64,000 nucleotides of DNA from Streptomyces tailanensis (GTDB lineage: Bacteria; Actinomycetota; Actinomycetes; Streptomycetales; Streptomycetaceae): contig NZ_VTHJ01000011.1 of assembly GCF_008386495.1 (NCBI RefSeq), positions 27,384 to 91,383 of the forward strand, written 5' to 3'. Made by a program: the position numbers and the translations under genes. Shown here in pieces: positions 1-9,292 of this stretch; position 1 is the first letter of the stretch, and the number at the start of each line of letters is the position of its first letter. Below the pieces are notes generated by a model that did no database searches, had not been told where the DNA came from, and saw only the letters and a list, made by a program, of their open reading frames with translations.

Positions 1-1
1 C

Positions 2-2401
2 CGCCTCTCCTCCGTCGCCACTCCCGACGTGCTGCGAAAGTTCGATGCCACCTTTGAGGCCTACTGGAGCGATCCTTCCTTCGAGACGTACGACCCAGAA
101 GCTGACGGAGGACGACTCCAGGAAGCCCTGGCCATCGCGGGCGGTATGTCGTCATCAAGCGCCACCGACCGCGGGATCACATTGTCCGGTCTCGAAGTAC
201 GACCGTATCCGCATCAGCGCGACATGCTGGAGCGACTGGAGGTCGAGCGGGAGGTGCATGGCCGGGATCGGAATCTACTCGTTGCGGCGACCGGTACCGG
301 CAAGACCGTCATGGCCGCACTTGACTACAAGCAACTACGGAAGAAGCACGGTCGTGATCTGCGACTGCTGTTTGTCGCGCACCGCAAAGAAATCCTGCAA
401 CAGTCCATGCGGACCTACCAGGACGTGCTGGTGGATCCCAACTTTGGCGAGCCCTTCCACAGCGGGGACATCCCAGAGCGCTGGACGCATGTGTTCGCCA
501 GCGTCCAGTCCCTCAATTCCAGAGCGCTCGATCGTCTCCCCCCTGATCACTTCGATGTGATCGTGATCGACGAGTTCCATCATGGAACTTCGCCAACATA
601 TCGGAAGATCGTCGATCACTTCCAGCCGTTGGAGCTGCTCGGACTCACTGCGACCCCTGAGCGCATGGACGGGAAGAACATCCAGGGCGAGTACTTCGAT
701 GGCCGGATCGCTGCCGAGATGCGCCTGTGGGAGGCCTTGGAGAATGAACTCCTCAGCCCCTTCCACTACTTCGGCATCAGCGACAACACCGACCTCAGCA
801 CGGTGGAGTGGAAGCGCGGGGCGTATGACGCCAACGCTTTGAGTGACGTCCTGTCGAGCAATGTCAGGCGAGCACGGCTGGTCGTAAAGGCCGTTGAGGA
901 GAAGGTTGCCGAGCCTGGGACCATGCGAGCACTGGGCTTCTGCGTATCGGTCGCGCACGCACATTTTATGGCGGAGGTCTTCCGAACCGCCGGCCTCAAT
1001 GCCATCGCGCTGTCCGGCGAGACCCCTGCAGAGCAGCGCAAGCAGGCACTAGCCGACCTACGTTCCGGAGCACTCCAGGTGATCTTCTCGGTCGACCTCC
1101 TAAACGAGGGCCTCGACATACCCGATGTAGACACCTTGCTGCTCCTTCGCCCTACCTCCAGCGCCACGGTGTTCCTGCAACAACTCGGCCGCGGGCTCCG
1201 TCGCACTGAGGACAAAGCGGTTCTCACTGTCCTCGACTTCATCGGGCAGCACCGCAAGGAGTTCCGCTTCGAGAACCAGTTCCGGGCGCTAACCAACCTG
1301 ACCCGCAAGCGGCTGCTGGACAACATCGATCGCGACTTCCCTCAGCTGCCGTCCGGCTGCGAGATCATCCTTGAGGAGAAGGCGAAGAAAGCCATCATCG
1401 CCAACATCAAGGAGCAGATCGGCGTTAATGTCACGGCACTGGCTCGCGAAGTTGCTGACTACGCCGAGCCAAGACTCAGCCGCTATCTGGAGGAGAGCGG
1501 TCGTGAGCTCAAGGAGCTCTACCGAGGCAACGGGAACTCCTGGACTGGGCTGCTCCGCCGCTCAGGACTCCTCAAGGGTGAGGCTCCCGAGGGCGAAGCA
1601 GCCCTCCTCAAGCGCGTCTCGCCCTTCCTTCACGTGGACGACCCGCTGCGAGTGGCCGCCTACACAAAGGTGTTGGAGGATGACGCGCCCGCCTACAGCG
1701 AGCTCGATGAGCAGGGACAGGCCTACGCCCGCATGCTCTTCTTCCAGCTGTGGCCCCTCGGTGGCGTAACACGCAAGGGATTCACGAGCTACGACGCTGG
1801 GTTCACCACGTTGCGCAAGCACCACGCGCTGCGCGGCGAATTGCGGCAGGTGCTGGAATACAACCTGGCCCACACCGAGCACGTCCCGATCCCACTTGCT
1901 GGGATAGGCGGAAAGGCCGGAATCCCGCTGACAGTGCATGCCTCCTACACCCGCGAGGAGATCCTGCCCGCTCTTGGGCAGTCCGCCATTGGCGGCTTCA
2001 TGCCAGGGGATTTCCGCGAGGGGGTGAAGTGGTGCGAGTCGATCAAGACAGACGCTCTGCTGATCACCTTGGAGAAGGACGAGAAGGACTTCTCCCCGCA
2101 GACTCGCTACCACGACTATGCAAAGAGTGAGACCCAATTCCACTGGGAATCCCAGAACCAGACCTCGGAAACTTCCCCCACTGGCCGGCGCTACCAACAT
2201 CACGTAGCTGAGGGCAGCCACGTACTGCTCTTCGTCCGGCGCTACAAGAGCACCGACATCGGCGGCGCGCAGCCGTGGATGCTGCTTGGCCCTGCCGAGT
2301 ACGACGGCCATAGGGGCAGCAAGCCCATGGCGATCAACTGGCGGCTGAAGCATAAGATCCCGGCAGATGTCTGGACGTACTCGACGATCAAGGCTGGGTG
2401 A
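2..2401 (+). CDS. DEAD/DEAH-box helicase with DUF3427 C-terminus (5' end outside window)
   Basis: Superfamily 2 helicase whose reading frame is open to the first base, so the true start lies upstream. Visible ATPase motifs are Walker A (ATGTGKT), the DEFH box (VIVIDEFHH), motif III (LGLTATPERMDG) and motif VI (QLGRGLRR). The ~350 residues after the helicase core match the DUF3427 region that usually follows it. The first visible residues (FDATFEAYWSDPSFETY) resemble the linker after an N-terminal phospholipase-D-like nuclease domain in full-length members of about 1,000 residues, so I infer that the nuclease is encoded just upstream. ATP-dependent DNA unwinding coupled to nuclease action is inferred from family membership. 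It is flanked by the WhiJ-like regulatory cluster and has no obvious operon partner in the window. Confidence 0.85.
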   Translation, partial: RLSSVATPDVLRKFDATFEAYWSDPSFETYDPEADGGRLQEALAIAGGMSSSSATDRGITLSGLEVRPYPHQRDMLERLEVEREVHGRDRNLLVAATGTGKTVMAALDYKQLRKKHGRDLRLLFVAHRKEILQQSMRTYQDVLVDPNFGEPFHSGDIPERWTHVFASVQSLNSRALDRLPPDHFDVIVIDEFHHGTSPTYRKIVDHFQPLELLGLTATPERMDGKNIQGEYFDGRIAAEMRLWEALENELLSPFHYFGISDNTDLSTVEWKRGAYDANALSDVLSSNVRRARLVVKAVEEKVAEPGTMRALGFCVSVAHAHFMAEVFRTAGLNAIALSGETPAEQRKQALADLRSGALQVIFSVDLLNEGLDIPDVDTLLLLRPTSSATVFLQQLGRGLRRTEDKAVLTVLDFIGQHRKEFRFENQFRALTNLTRKRLLDNIDRDFPQLPSGCEIILEEKAKKAIIANIKEQIGVNVTALAREVADYAEPRLSRYLEESGRELKELYRGNGNSWTGLLRRSGLLKGEAPEGEAALLKRVSPFLHVDDPLRVAAYTKVLEDDAPAYSELDEQGQAYARMLFFQLWPLGGVTRKGFTSYDAGFTTLRKHHALRGELRQVLEYNLAHTEHVPIPLAGIGGKAGIPLTVHASYTREEILPALGQSAIGGFMPGDFREGVKWCESIKTDALLITLEKDEKDFSPQTRYHDYAKSETQFHWESQNQTSETSPTGRRYQHHVAEGSHVLLFVRRYKSTDIGGAQPWMLLGPAEYDGHRGSKPMAINWRLKHKIPADVWTYSTIKAG

Positions 2402-2408
2402 CGGCCCT

Positions 2409-3050
2409 TCACAGCTCTCCCACACCTCCGAACTCGGCCTCGAAATGGGTCTGGGCACGGTCGAGGACCTCATCCCCGTCACAGCCATGCGCCCGGAGCC
2501 AGTGGAGGAAGTCCGTAATGACATCGATCACCGCCTCCTCGGCAACGGTCGTGCTCAGTCGGCCCGTCTCGGAACCACGAGGCAGCTTGGTCGCAGCGTA
2601 GAGGCCGAGTAGCGCTTCGGCTCGCGTCACGCCCGGACTTCCGACGTGACCGGTCGGTGAGGCGAGGCTCGTTGCCAGCTCGCACCAGGTCACCTTCCGG
2701 TCGTCACGGAGCTGAACGCCCCAACGGTCGGCGATAGCGTCGATCAGAGCCATACCTCGTCCGCCCTCGGCATCGGAATCCGCGGCCATGAGGGTCGGCA
2801 GGGCACGTGTGTCGGGGTCGTGGACCTCGATGCGCAGGTACGTCCCGCTCATGGAGACAGCGAGGGTCACCGGGGTGCCGTTGCCGACATGCGTGATCAC
2901 GTTGGACACGAGCTCGCTCACGCAGAGTTGGGCCGCGTCGGAGACCTCGTGCAGGCCCCAAACTCCCAGATGAAGTCGCATGATGCGTCGCAGGGCGGCC
3001 ACTTCCTCGGGTTCGGCTGTGAAGGCCAAGTCCCACGGCTTTCGTGACAT
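2409..3050 (-). CDS. Anti-sigma-factor-type ATP-binding protein (HATPase_c, RsbW-like)
   Basis: Cytoplasmic GHKL-fold ATPase of the serine-kinase anti-sigma type, 213 residues. The N box is ELVSNVITH (about residues 46-54), the G1 box is VHDPDTR and the G2 box is GGRGMALI. About 85 residues follow the ATPase domain, more than in a minimal RsbW-like protein, and I recognise no domain in them. The ATG at 3050 is preceded by AGGAAG five bases away. A GTG 18 bases further upstream is possible but less well placed. It is convergent with the helicase and divergent from the XRE/DUF397 pair. Such proteins frequently accompany WhiJ/AbaA-like gene sets in streptomycetes, so a regulatory role with the neighbours is likely but not demonstrated. 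Confidence 0.85.
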   Translation of the reverse strand: MSRKPWDLAFTAEPEEVAALRRIMRLHLGVWGLHEVSDAAQLCVSELVSNVITHVGNGTPVTLAVSMSGTYLRIEVHDPDTRALPTLMAADSDAEGGRGMALIDAIADRWGVQLRDDRKVTWCELATSLASPTGHVGSPGVTRAEALLGLYAATKLPRGSETGRLSTTVAEEAVIDVITDFLHWLRAHGCDGDEVLDRAQTHFEAEFGGVGEL

Positions 3051-3291
3051 GCACGCTTCCTGAATCACAGGGGCCTCTCTCTCGTCGCACGTCTCGCCTC
3101 TCCGACCTCACACCATCAGCGGAGCGTGACGTGCACTCACGGTGAGTCGCACTGCTGGTAAGAATGACGCCGGCACATCCCGAGATGCAATGTGCACAGC
3201 GGGATTCCCACTTCTGAGTGATTGGCAGGCACACCCCCTTGGCGTGAGACTGAACGCCGGTTATTCGACGGGTCGTTGACAAGGGGTTGAG

Positions 3292-4140
3292 ATGGCCGGT
3301 TCACCGACGGCGCGGCGTCGTCGTCTCTCGATCGAGCTGAAGAAGCTGCGCGAGACGAGCGGGTTCACCTGCGCCCAGGTCGGCGAGGCGCTGGACTGGA
3401 GCGGCTCGAAGGTCAACCGGATGGAGACGGGGAGTGGCCGGGTCCAGCCGTCCGACATCGATGCCTTGTGCCGCTTCTACAGCACGAGTGACGAGCTGCG
3501 TGAATTCCTCAAGTCGCTGGCCCGACAGGCCAAGACGCGCGGTTGGTGGCAGGTGCACGGCGCGGGTGTTCCCGAGTGGTTCAACATCTACATCGGCCTG
3601 GAGCAGGACGCCTCGACGCTCCGCCAGTACCAGTGCGAGTTGCTGCCCGGCCTCATGCAGATCGAGGGGTACGCCCGCGAACTCCACACGACAGGCGCGC
3701 ACATGTCGGCCCAGGACATCGACAGAGCCGTACGTGTTCGTATGGAACGCCAGACCATGTTGACGCGGGACGACGCACCTGATGCCTGGTTCATCGTGAA
3801 CGAGGGTGCGCTGCGCAACGTCATCGGGGATCGGGCCCTTATGCGCATCCAGCTTGAACGTCTCCTGGAGTCGGCCGAACTACCGGCCGTCACCCTCCAG
3901 GTCCTCCCCTTCGACTCGGGTACCTGCCCGGCCACGGGCTCGTTCACGATGCTCGGCTTCCCCGCCCCTGAAGACCCGGACCTGGTGTATCGGGACGGCA
4001 TCACTGATGCCGTTTACTTGGAAGGCGAGCATCATGTTCGTGAGTACACCAGGGCGTTCGACGGCTTGCGAGCCGCGGCCCTGAGTCCTCAGCGTTCCGT
4101 CCAGTTGATCAAATCCGTCCTAAAGGATTTCACAGGGTGA
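3292..4140 (+). CDS. WhiJ-like XRE-family regulator with DUF5753 domain
   Basis: 282-residue DNA-binding protein. Residues ~12-70 form an XRE helix-turn-helix (LKKLRETSGFTCAQVGEAL, then WSGSKVNRMETG). Residues ~95-270 are the DUF5753 domain typical of Streptomyces WhiJ-like regulators (EQDASTLRQYQ, LLPGLMQ, YARELH, GALRNVIGD, VTLQVLPF). The ATG at 3292 follows AAGGGG with good spacing. Its stop overlaps the start of the DUF397 gene (GTGA), so the two are translationally coupled. Such pairs act in development or in small regulatory circuits in which the DUF397 protein modulates the DNA-binding partner (established for the family; inferred here). Confidence 0.93.
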   Translation: MAGSPTARRRRLSIELKKLRETSGFTCAQVGEALDWSGSKVNRMETGSGRVQPSDIDALCRFYSTSDELREFLKSLARQAKTRGWWQVHGAGVPEWFNIYIGLEQDASTLRQYQCELLPGLMQIEGYARELHTTGAHMSAQDIDRAVRVRMERQTMLTRDDAPDAWFIVNEGALRNVIGDRALMRIQLERLLESAELPAVTLQVLPFDSGTCPATGSFTMLGFPAPEDPDLVYRDGITDAVYLEGEHHVREYTRAFDGLRAAALSPQRSVQLIKSVLKDFTG

Positions 4141-4346
4141 GCAGGGCAGCGTCCAGCGACAACAACCGTCCGACGTGGTTCACGTCGTCGTACAGCAATG
4201 GCGCCGGAGGCGAGTGCGTCGAGTGTGCGATAACCCGTGACCATGCTCTCGTGCGCGACTCCAAGTCGCTTGGAGGCCCTGTACTCGCTCTTGGGAGCAG
4301 CTCATGGCAAGCCTTCATCCGGACCTTGGTGGCCGAGGGTGACTGA
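4137..4346 (+). CDS. DUF397 partner protein
   Basis: 69-residue DUF397 protein beginning at a GTG that overlaps the upstream stop codon by four bases. Diagnostic residues are W-FTSSYSNG-GGECVE near the N-terminus, the central VRDSK motif and the C-terminal W-AFI block. DUF397 proteins are encoded next to DUF5753 regulators throughout Streptomyces and are thought to act as their partners or antagonists. Together with the divergent ATPase at 2409-3050 this makes a typical three-part WhiJ/AbaA-like locus. Confidence 0.92.
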   Translation: MSRAASSDNNRPTWFTSSYSNGAGGECVECAITRDHALVRDSKSLGGPVLALGSSSWQAFIRTLVAEGD

Positions 4347-4504
4347 GGCACGCAACCTCATACGGCGGAGCGAAAGCTCGTAGAAGTTCGGGCAAGACAG
4401 CTGGCATACAGGGACGGCCCGCCGCAAGCCTGTAGCACCGACAGGACCTCCACCCGTACGAAGACGATCGGCTTCGGCGCGGTGCAGACCGTCTCGACGC
4501 CTTC

Positions 4505-5677
4505 TTACGCCAGTGATCGTCGCACCGCGTCAACCAGCGATGTCGCACGGGCATCATCGGAGCCCCCAATGATGTGGTTCATGACGTAGCCAAAGGCAAT
4601 ACCGCTCTGAGGGTCGGCAAAGCCGAGTGAACCGCCTCTGCCTGTGTGGCCGAAGGCGTTCGGGCCGGTCATGGGGTTGGTCTCGGTGGGCAGCATGTAT
4701 CCGGCACTGAATCGGCTCGGGATCAGCATCACCTGGTCCTTCCCGCTTGCCTGCTCCTTGGTCGCCGAAGCCAGAGTTTCCGGCGCGAGCAGGCGCACGC
4801 CGTCCACCTCTCCGATCAGCGCGGCGTACATGCGCGCCAATCCGCGTGCGGTTCCAACGCCGTTGGAGGCCGGGAGTTCCGCGGCCTGCACCTCGGGCGA
4901 ATCGAAGTCGATCTCGGCGGGGTCGGTTACCGCGTACGCCCTGTTGCTGAATGAGTTCGGGTCGCGCCAGGCGGCGACCAGTTCGCGGAGTTCCTCGGGA
5001 ATCGACTCGGTGGGCACGGTGGTGAAATCGACGTCCGGCCGCTTGTAAGCCATGCTGCTGACCCGGCCGCGTTCACCCTTAGGCAATCCGATGAAGAAGT
5101 CCAGCCCGAGGGGGGCGGCGATCTCGTCGGCGAAGAAGCAGCCCGGTGTCCGGCCGGACACTCGGCGGATCACCTCGCCGACAAGCCAGCCCCAGGTCCG
5201 ACCGTGGTATCCGTGAGCTGTGCCCGGTGTCCACAAGGGACGCTGAGCGGCCAGTGCGGCCGCCATCGGATGCCAGGCCAACGCCTCGTCCAGCGGGACC
5301 GGTTGGTCTAGCGCGATCAAGCCCGCCTGGTGGGACAGCAGCCAGCGCACCGGGATGTCCGCCTTGCCGCTCGCGGCAAACTCCGGCCAGTACTTCGCCA
5401 CCGGTGCGTCTAGGTCCAGTGCACCGCGCTCGGCCAGTATGTGTGCCGCGGTCGCGGTCGCCCCTTTGGTGGCCGAGTAGACGAGTTGCAGCGTTTCCCG
5501 CGTCCACACGCGAGCGGTCTCCGGGTTGGCGACGCCACCCCACAGGTCCACGACCGGTCGGCCGTGCTGGTACACGCATACCGCCGCGCCGATGTCCCCG
5601 TGCTGGGAGAAGTTCGCTGCGAACGCCTCACGCACCGGTTCGAATCCAGCCGCGACCTCACCGTCGATCGTCGTCAT
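4505..5677 (-). CDS. Serine hydrolase, beta-lactamase/family VIII esterase-like
   Basis: About 390 residues of the class C beta-lactamase/esterase fold. The nucleophile motif S-A-T-K is at residues 68-71 (LVYSATKG), a tyrosine motif occurs in YHGRTWG, and the third motif is GHTGRGG near the C-terminus (H-T-G in place of K-T-G). There is no signal peptide, so it is probably a cytoplasmic esterase or carboxylic-ester hydrolase rather than a beta-lactamase. The ATG at 5677 has AGGA eight bases upstream. Another in-frame ATG at 5686 lies right on that AGGA and is less likely. It is convergent with the DUF397 gene across ~160 bases in which I see no gene. Confidence 0.87.
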   Translation of the reverse strand: MTTIDGEVAAGFEPVREAFAANFSQHGDIGAAVCVYQHGRPVVDLWGGVANPETARVWTRETLQLVYSATKGATATAAHILAERGALDLDAPVAKYWPEFAASGKADIPVRWLLSHQAGLIALDQPVPLDEALAWHPMAAALAAQRPLWTPGTAHGYHGRTWGWLVGEVIRRVSGRTPGCFFADEIAAPLGLDFFIGLPKGERGRVSSMAYKRPDVDFTTVPTESIPEELRELVAAWRDPNSFSNRAYAVTDPAEIDFDSPEVQAAELPASNGVGTARGLARMYAALIGEVDGVRLLAPETLASATKEQASGKDQVMLIPSRFSAGYMLPTETNPMTGPNAFGHTGRGGSLGFADPQSGIAFGYVMNHIIGGSDDARATSLVDAVRRSLA

Positions 5678-5734
5678 GCCGTCCATCCTGACATCTGGAC
5701 CGACTACTCCGACGGGACGGGCTCGCCCCCAGCG

Positions 5735-6295
5735 TCAGCTGCAGGTCCAGGTGTTGTAGCCGGCGGTTCGCCAGATGTCGTTACGGTCCTTGAACATGTA
5801 CTTGCCTTCAGTGTTGCGTATCACCGGGAAGCTGACACGCGAACCGTAGTACGTCAGGTAGAGCGTCCTGCCTCTCTCCTCGCTACCGCCAGTCATCGTG
5901 AGCTTGTCGTCGGCGCGTGCAAAGGTAGCGGAACCCACGATCCCGTCTCTGTAGTCCAGGCGCCACCTGCCCTGCATCGATGAGGTCGCCAGTTCGGTAT
6001 TGCGGCCGAATATTCCGTCGATGTCTGCCGCGTCGAACTGGGTGCCGTCGATCTCAGTGGCGCCCTCCGCCCAAAGGATCTTCTGCCACAGACATGTGGC
6101 GTTGGAGTTGGCGTAAGGGTTGCCGAGCTTCAGAACCCCTTCGTCCCCCCAGTCTCCCTCGTACTCGTCGTAGCCGCGAACGTAGCCATCGCTAGAGTTG
6201 GCGGCGGTTGGCGTGGCGCTGAGCGCCAGGGAAGCGGCAGCCAGGGCACCCACCGTGGCTGCCGCGATCCGGGTTCGTGTCGAGCGGTTCCTCAT
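5735..6295 (-). CDS. Secreted protein with a peptidoglycan-binding-like domain
   Basis: 186 residues. The N-terminus MRNRSTRTRIAAATVG followed by an Ala/Leu-rich core and SATPTAANS is a clear Sec signal peptide. The central part (ADIDGIFGRNTEL, then DGIVGSATFA) has the repeated DGIxGxxT pattern of peptidoglycan-binding-1 modules. The rest is rich in aromatic residues and ends in WTCS. The start at 6295 is set by a purine-rich ribosome binding site (AGGAGGGGAAGAAG). An upstream ATG at 6319 would translate through that site and is rejected. It is the last of three consecutive secreted-protein genes on this strand. Confidence 0.8.
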   Translation of the reverse strand: MRNRSTRTRIAAATVGALAAASLALSATPTAANSSDGYVRGYDEYEGDWGDEGVLKLGNPYANSNATCLWQKILWAEGATEIDGTQFDAADIDGIFGRNTELATSSMQGRWRLDYRDGIVGSATFARADDKLTMTGGSEERGRTLYLTYYGSRVSFPVIRNTEGKYMFKDRNDIWRTAGYNTWTCS

Positions 6296-6503
6296 CGGTC
6301 TTCTTCCCCTCCTGGTCATGCGGTTGCGGAGCCTTTTGTGCTCGCGGTGCGGTTACAGCCTCGCTTGTCAGAGGCGTGGAGCATATTTCTAGGTTCTGGG
6401 GCAATGCCGGGAGCCTCCCCATCCAGGCTCAGGTCACCTCCCCTCATAGATGGCGTGCCGACAGTGGCCGTAGCCCAGGCTGGGCCGCACTTCGCACACC
6501 GGG

Positions 6504-7418
6504 TCAGGAGTCCTCGGACTGGAGGACTCGGCTGAGCGCCACCCGCTTTGCCTGCTGGAACCGGCCCAGTTCCTCCTTGGCCTCCGCGCGAACCGGTCTC
6601 TCAGCCTTCGCCTGAACGTCTGCGATTCGCTGATGTGTATGCCTTTCGAGCTGGCAGCTCAGATCGTCCCGGGCCAGGGCTAGTTCCCGATCTCCCACGG
6701 CCAGTACCTGGTCGTGATCACCTTCGGCTTCTGCCAGTTGGCCGAGGATCTCCTTGCGGGGGTCCTCCAGCGTGGTGTAGGAGTACCCCAGGTCGGCCAT
6801 ACAACTGGCCCAGTCCGCCTCCGCTTCGTGGAAGCCGGGGGATTCCAGGGTTCGCCGAATGGCGTCGTTGCTCAGGTCCTCGACCACATAGCGCAGTTCG
6901 GACCAGCCTTCGCCGTAGACGTCGTCCCGTGCGGTCTGGGCGCACGAGTGGGGGGAGTAGCTGATGCGTCGGCCGCTGGGGAGTGAGACCTCCACGTGAT
7001 CGTCCTGGCGGCCGAGCAGCGCCTGCTGCCACTCTTCCCGCTCCGCGTCCGGAAGGGCGGCCAGCATGTCCTCGTTCGGATCGTTCGGTGGCCCCTCCAG
7101 CACCTCGCCGGTCAGCCCATAGCCATCGCTCTTCGACCACTGCGTTGACAACAACGTATAGGGGTTGATGGCGGCTGCGCGTCGGGCGTCACGGGCAGGG
7201 CCGATCCGATATTCGTGCCCTTGTTCCCGCATGCATGCCCGGATCAGAGCCTCCTCGGAGTCGCGCAGGGCTGTCTGCTCGGCCGCCGAGAAGTGCAAGG
7301 CGCCCGACAACGGCCGGGGGATGGGTACTTCGGCCTCGGTCGCGGCCTCACGGCCAGGTGCTGCGCACCCGGCCGTGAGAAGTGCAGCGGCTGCCGCTCT
7401 CCAGAGCAGTCGTCGCAT
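6504..7418 (-). CDS. Putative lipoprotein, function unknown
   Basis: 304 residues with a lipoprotein signal (MRRLLWRAAAAALLTAGC, lipobox LTAGC), so it is likely anchored outside the membrane. The mature part has paired cysteines (RACMREQG, HSCAQTA, ASCMADLG, DLSCQLERH) and a strongly helical C-terminal third rich in Glu/Ala/Arg that may form a coiled coil. I do not recognise a domain. It starts three bases after the stop of the I36-like gene and is probably co-transcribed with it. Confidence 0.75.
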   Translation of the reverse strand: MRRLLWRAAAAALLTAGCAAPGREAATEAEVPIPRPLSGALHFSAAEQTALRDSEEALIRACMREQGHEYRIGPARDARRAAAINPYTLLSTQWSKSDGYGLTGEVLEGPPNDPNEDMLAALPDAEREEWQQALLGRQDDHVEVSLPSGRRISYSPHSCAQTARDDVYGEGWSELRYVVEDLSNDAIRRTLESPGFHEAEADWASCMADLGYSYTTLEDPRKEILGQLAEAEGDHDQVLAVGDRELALARDDLSCQLERHTHQRIADVQAKAERPVRAEAKEELGRFQQAKRVALSRVLQSEDS

Positions 7419-7421
7419 GGG

Positions 7422-7811
7422 TCAGCAGTTCGTCCAGTAGTTGGAGCCGACGCCGTCTTCGAAGTTGGTGCCGTTGGTATCCGAGACGTAATAGCCACGC
7501 GGGAAGAGCTGGGCCGTGCCCCGGAACCAGGTGTTGGTGTAGAGGATGACGTCGCAGTTGTTGCCGTTGTTGTGCAGCGACTTGGCGTTGTCGAACTTGC
7601 TGTACTGCCGCAGGTTGTGATTGTTGCCCCATACCTGGCCGGGGGTACCGCCCCCGTAGGTCTGTGAGTACGCGCACAATGCGCCCGAGTCGCAGTCATC
7701 CCAGCTGGCCTGCGCCGGAGTCGCGGCGAACCCGAGCCCCAGGCCAGCCAGCAGCGTGCCACCCGCGGCCGTAGCGGCAACCTTCGCTCTGAACCGAGCG
7801 ATCCTGTCCAT
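7422..7811 (-). CDS. Secreted peptidase-inhibitor-family-I36-like protein
   Basis: 129 residues: a Sec signal peptide (about residues 1-36, ending ATPAQAS) and a mature ~93-residue domain with four cysteines. The pattern D-C-D-S-G-A-L-C-A-Y, then NTWFRGTAQLFPRG and a final YWTNC matches the beta/gamma-crystallin-like I36 inhibitor family (SMPI type). Such proteins inhibit metalloproteases outside the cell (family knowledge); the target here is unknown. It is the first gene of the secreted cluster, with a clear start at 7811. Confidence 0.82.
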   Translation of the reverse strand: MDRIARFRAKVAATAAGGTLLAGLGLGFAATPAQASWDDCDSGALCAYSQTYGGGTPGQVWGNNHNLRQYSKFDNAKSLHNNGNNCDVILYTNTWFRGTAQLFPRGYYVSDTNGTNFEDGVGSNYWTNC

Positions 7812-8016
7812 AGCTGAACTCCCCCTCTGTTATGCACCGACACTCGTGTTGATCACGATCGGATTGTTGGCCGTGGTCAGGCTAGGTGGCCTGGTGCTGA
7901 ACAGGTCCCTATAACTTTTCAGGGTGTGCCAGGAGGTTCGCCGCACGGCGGCTGGTTGCCGGGGATTTCTTGTCGCCTGCGGCCCCTGGGGTCCGTCTTC
8001 AAGGGATCGCCAGAGG

Positions 8017-8235
8017 ATGGATCACGGTGAGGTGGTACGCCGTCATGAACTTACCGATCAGGAGTGGGAGTTACTCACTCCGCTGATACCGCGGGCTGCC
8101 ACGGGGCGGCCGCGCACGGGAAGACCGGCAGGTCATCAACGGGATGGTCTACAAGATCCGGACCGGGATCTCCTGGCGTGACCTGCCGGAACGCTACGGG
8201 CCGTGGAAGACGGCCTGGTGGCGCACCTCCTCATC
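8017..8235 (+). pseudogene. Remnant of an IS5-family transposase (N-terminal DUF4096 part, frameshifted)
   Basis: The plus strand reads RHELTDQEWELLTPLIPRA from 8017 and, after a frame change near 8120-8130, RQVINGMVYKIRTGISWRDL and PERYGPWKT. Together they reconstruct the start of an IS5-type transposase (LTDxEW...PLIP...GR...INGMVYKIRTGISWRDLPERYGPW). The similarity ends at about 8230 and no catalytic DDE part follows, so this is a short dead fragment. I find no terminal inverted repeats around it. Confidence 0.75.
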
Positions 8236-8349
8236 GCCCTCGGCCTGTCGGTCGCCGCCACGGCGGCAGCCCTCACGACCCGATACGGGCGCCTGGTCCT
8301 GTCGTCGCTCCGGGGCGGGACCGGCAAAGGGAATTGGTTGATTCCGCCT

Positions 8350-8781
8350 TCAACGTCGGCGTGCGGCGTATGCGAGGAAGGCTTCCAGAGCCTGCTCCGC
8401 AGCAGCACCGTTGGCCTCGAAAGCCGCACGCTCGCGGGCCTTGTGGATCTGCGCTGTCACCGTAATCGCCCGCTCGGCGAGGCGCAGGAGTTCCGCGTCA
8501 CCGGTGAGCAGGCGTATTCGGTAGAACTGCTGTCGGGCCGCAGAACGCAACCTGTATGACTCGGTACGGGCCTCCAGGTATGCAGCACCGGCGGGGTCCT
8601 CGGAACAGCGCCACCAACGGTCGTACTCCCCGCGGCGCTGCTCCATCACCGCTGCCGCGAACGCGCTCAGCACCGTACGACGCTCGCTCCTGTCAGCGGC
8701 CCGGCGCTGGAACCAGTAGGTGAGGGAAGCGCCCAGGAGGGTACCGACGACGGCGATAAGGCTGTTCAGGGCCTGCAGCAT
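8350..8781 (-). CDS. Small membrane-anchored hypothetical protein
   Basis: 143 residues. One N-terminal membrane helix (LIAVVGTLLGASLTYWF) is followed by a highly charged, largely alpha-helical body (AADRSERRTVL, EQRRGEYDRWW, LRLAERAITVTAQIHKARERAA). This layout resembles small Streptomyces proteins annotated as KilB-like (spread proteins of conjugative elements), but the likeness rests on architecture only and I see no other transfer genes here. The ribosome binding site (AGGA) abuts the ATG at 8781 and is poor. Confidence 0.6.
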   Translation of the reverse strand: MLQALNSLIAVVGTLLGASLTYWFQRRAADRSERRTVLSAFAAAVMEQRRGEYDRWWRCSEDPAGAAYLEARTESYRLRSAARQQFYRIRLLTGDAELLRLAERAITVTAQIHKARERAAFEANGAAAEQALEAFLAYAARRR

Positions 8782-9292
8782 TCCTGCATTCGATCACGCC
8801 TCCCGCTATCGGAAGCGCCGCATCGGCACCATCCAGGTCACAGCCAGGACGTCACCTGCCTCGCCTTCGTCTGTCCTGGGAGCCATCGGGCACGGGGGCC
8901 TGCTGACCTGTTCGATCTGCGCGCGGTCAGCCGGCCTGCAGTTCCTTCAGTTGGCCGTTGAGCCGTGGACGCACCAGCCGAAGGGCTGAGCCATGCCAAG
9001 TCTCGCGCGCACCCGACAACTGAAGGGATCTGACGGTCTTCCGTGAACGGGCTGGCCTGCCGCTCGTTCCGGGCCGAGCCCGGCGAGCCCCGACCCGAAT
9101 ACGGCCCCGAGGGCACAACACTGACTCAGCGTCGTCCGGCGAAGGTGGCCGAACTGCAGGTCCTGCACCGAAGGACGTCAAGGTTCTCGGGCCGGGGCGG
9201 CGGGCGTGTCTCAAGCGGGCCGGAGGTCCCGCAGGTGATCCGGCCGACCTGGGTGATGCCCGCTACTCGGCGGCTTCCTCATCCCGTAGTCG
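8782..9292. other. 511-base stretch with no convincing gene
   Basis: Both strands contain only short overlapping frames without a good start site, recognisable motif or consistent codon use. The stretch lies between the KilB-like frame and the end of the sugar dehydrogenase gene, next to the IS5 remnant, so decayed sequence is likely. Confidence 0.5.

Noticed and set aside
8838..9214. Overlapping short frames on the minus strand
   Set aside because: No ribosome binding site, no motif, and they exclude one another.
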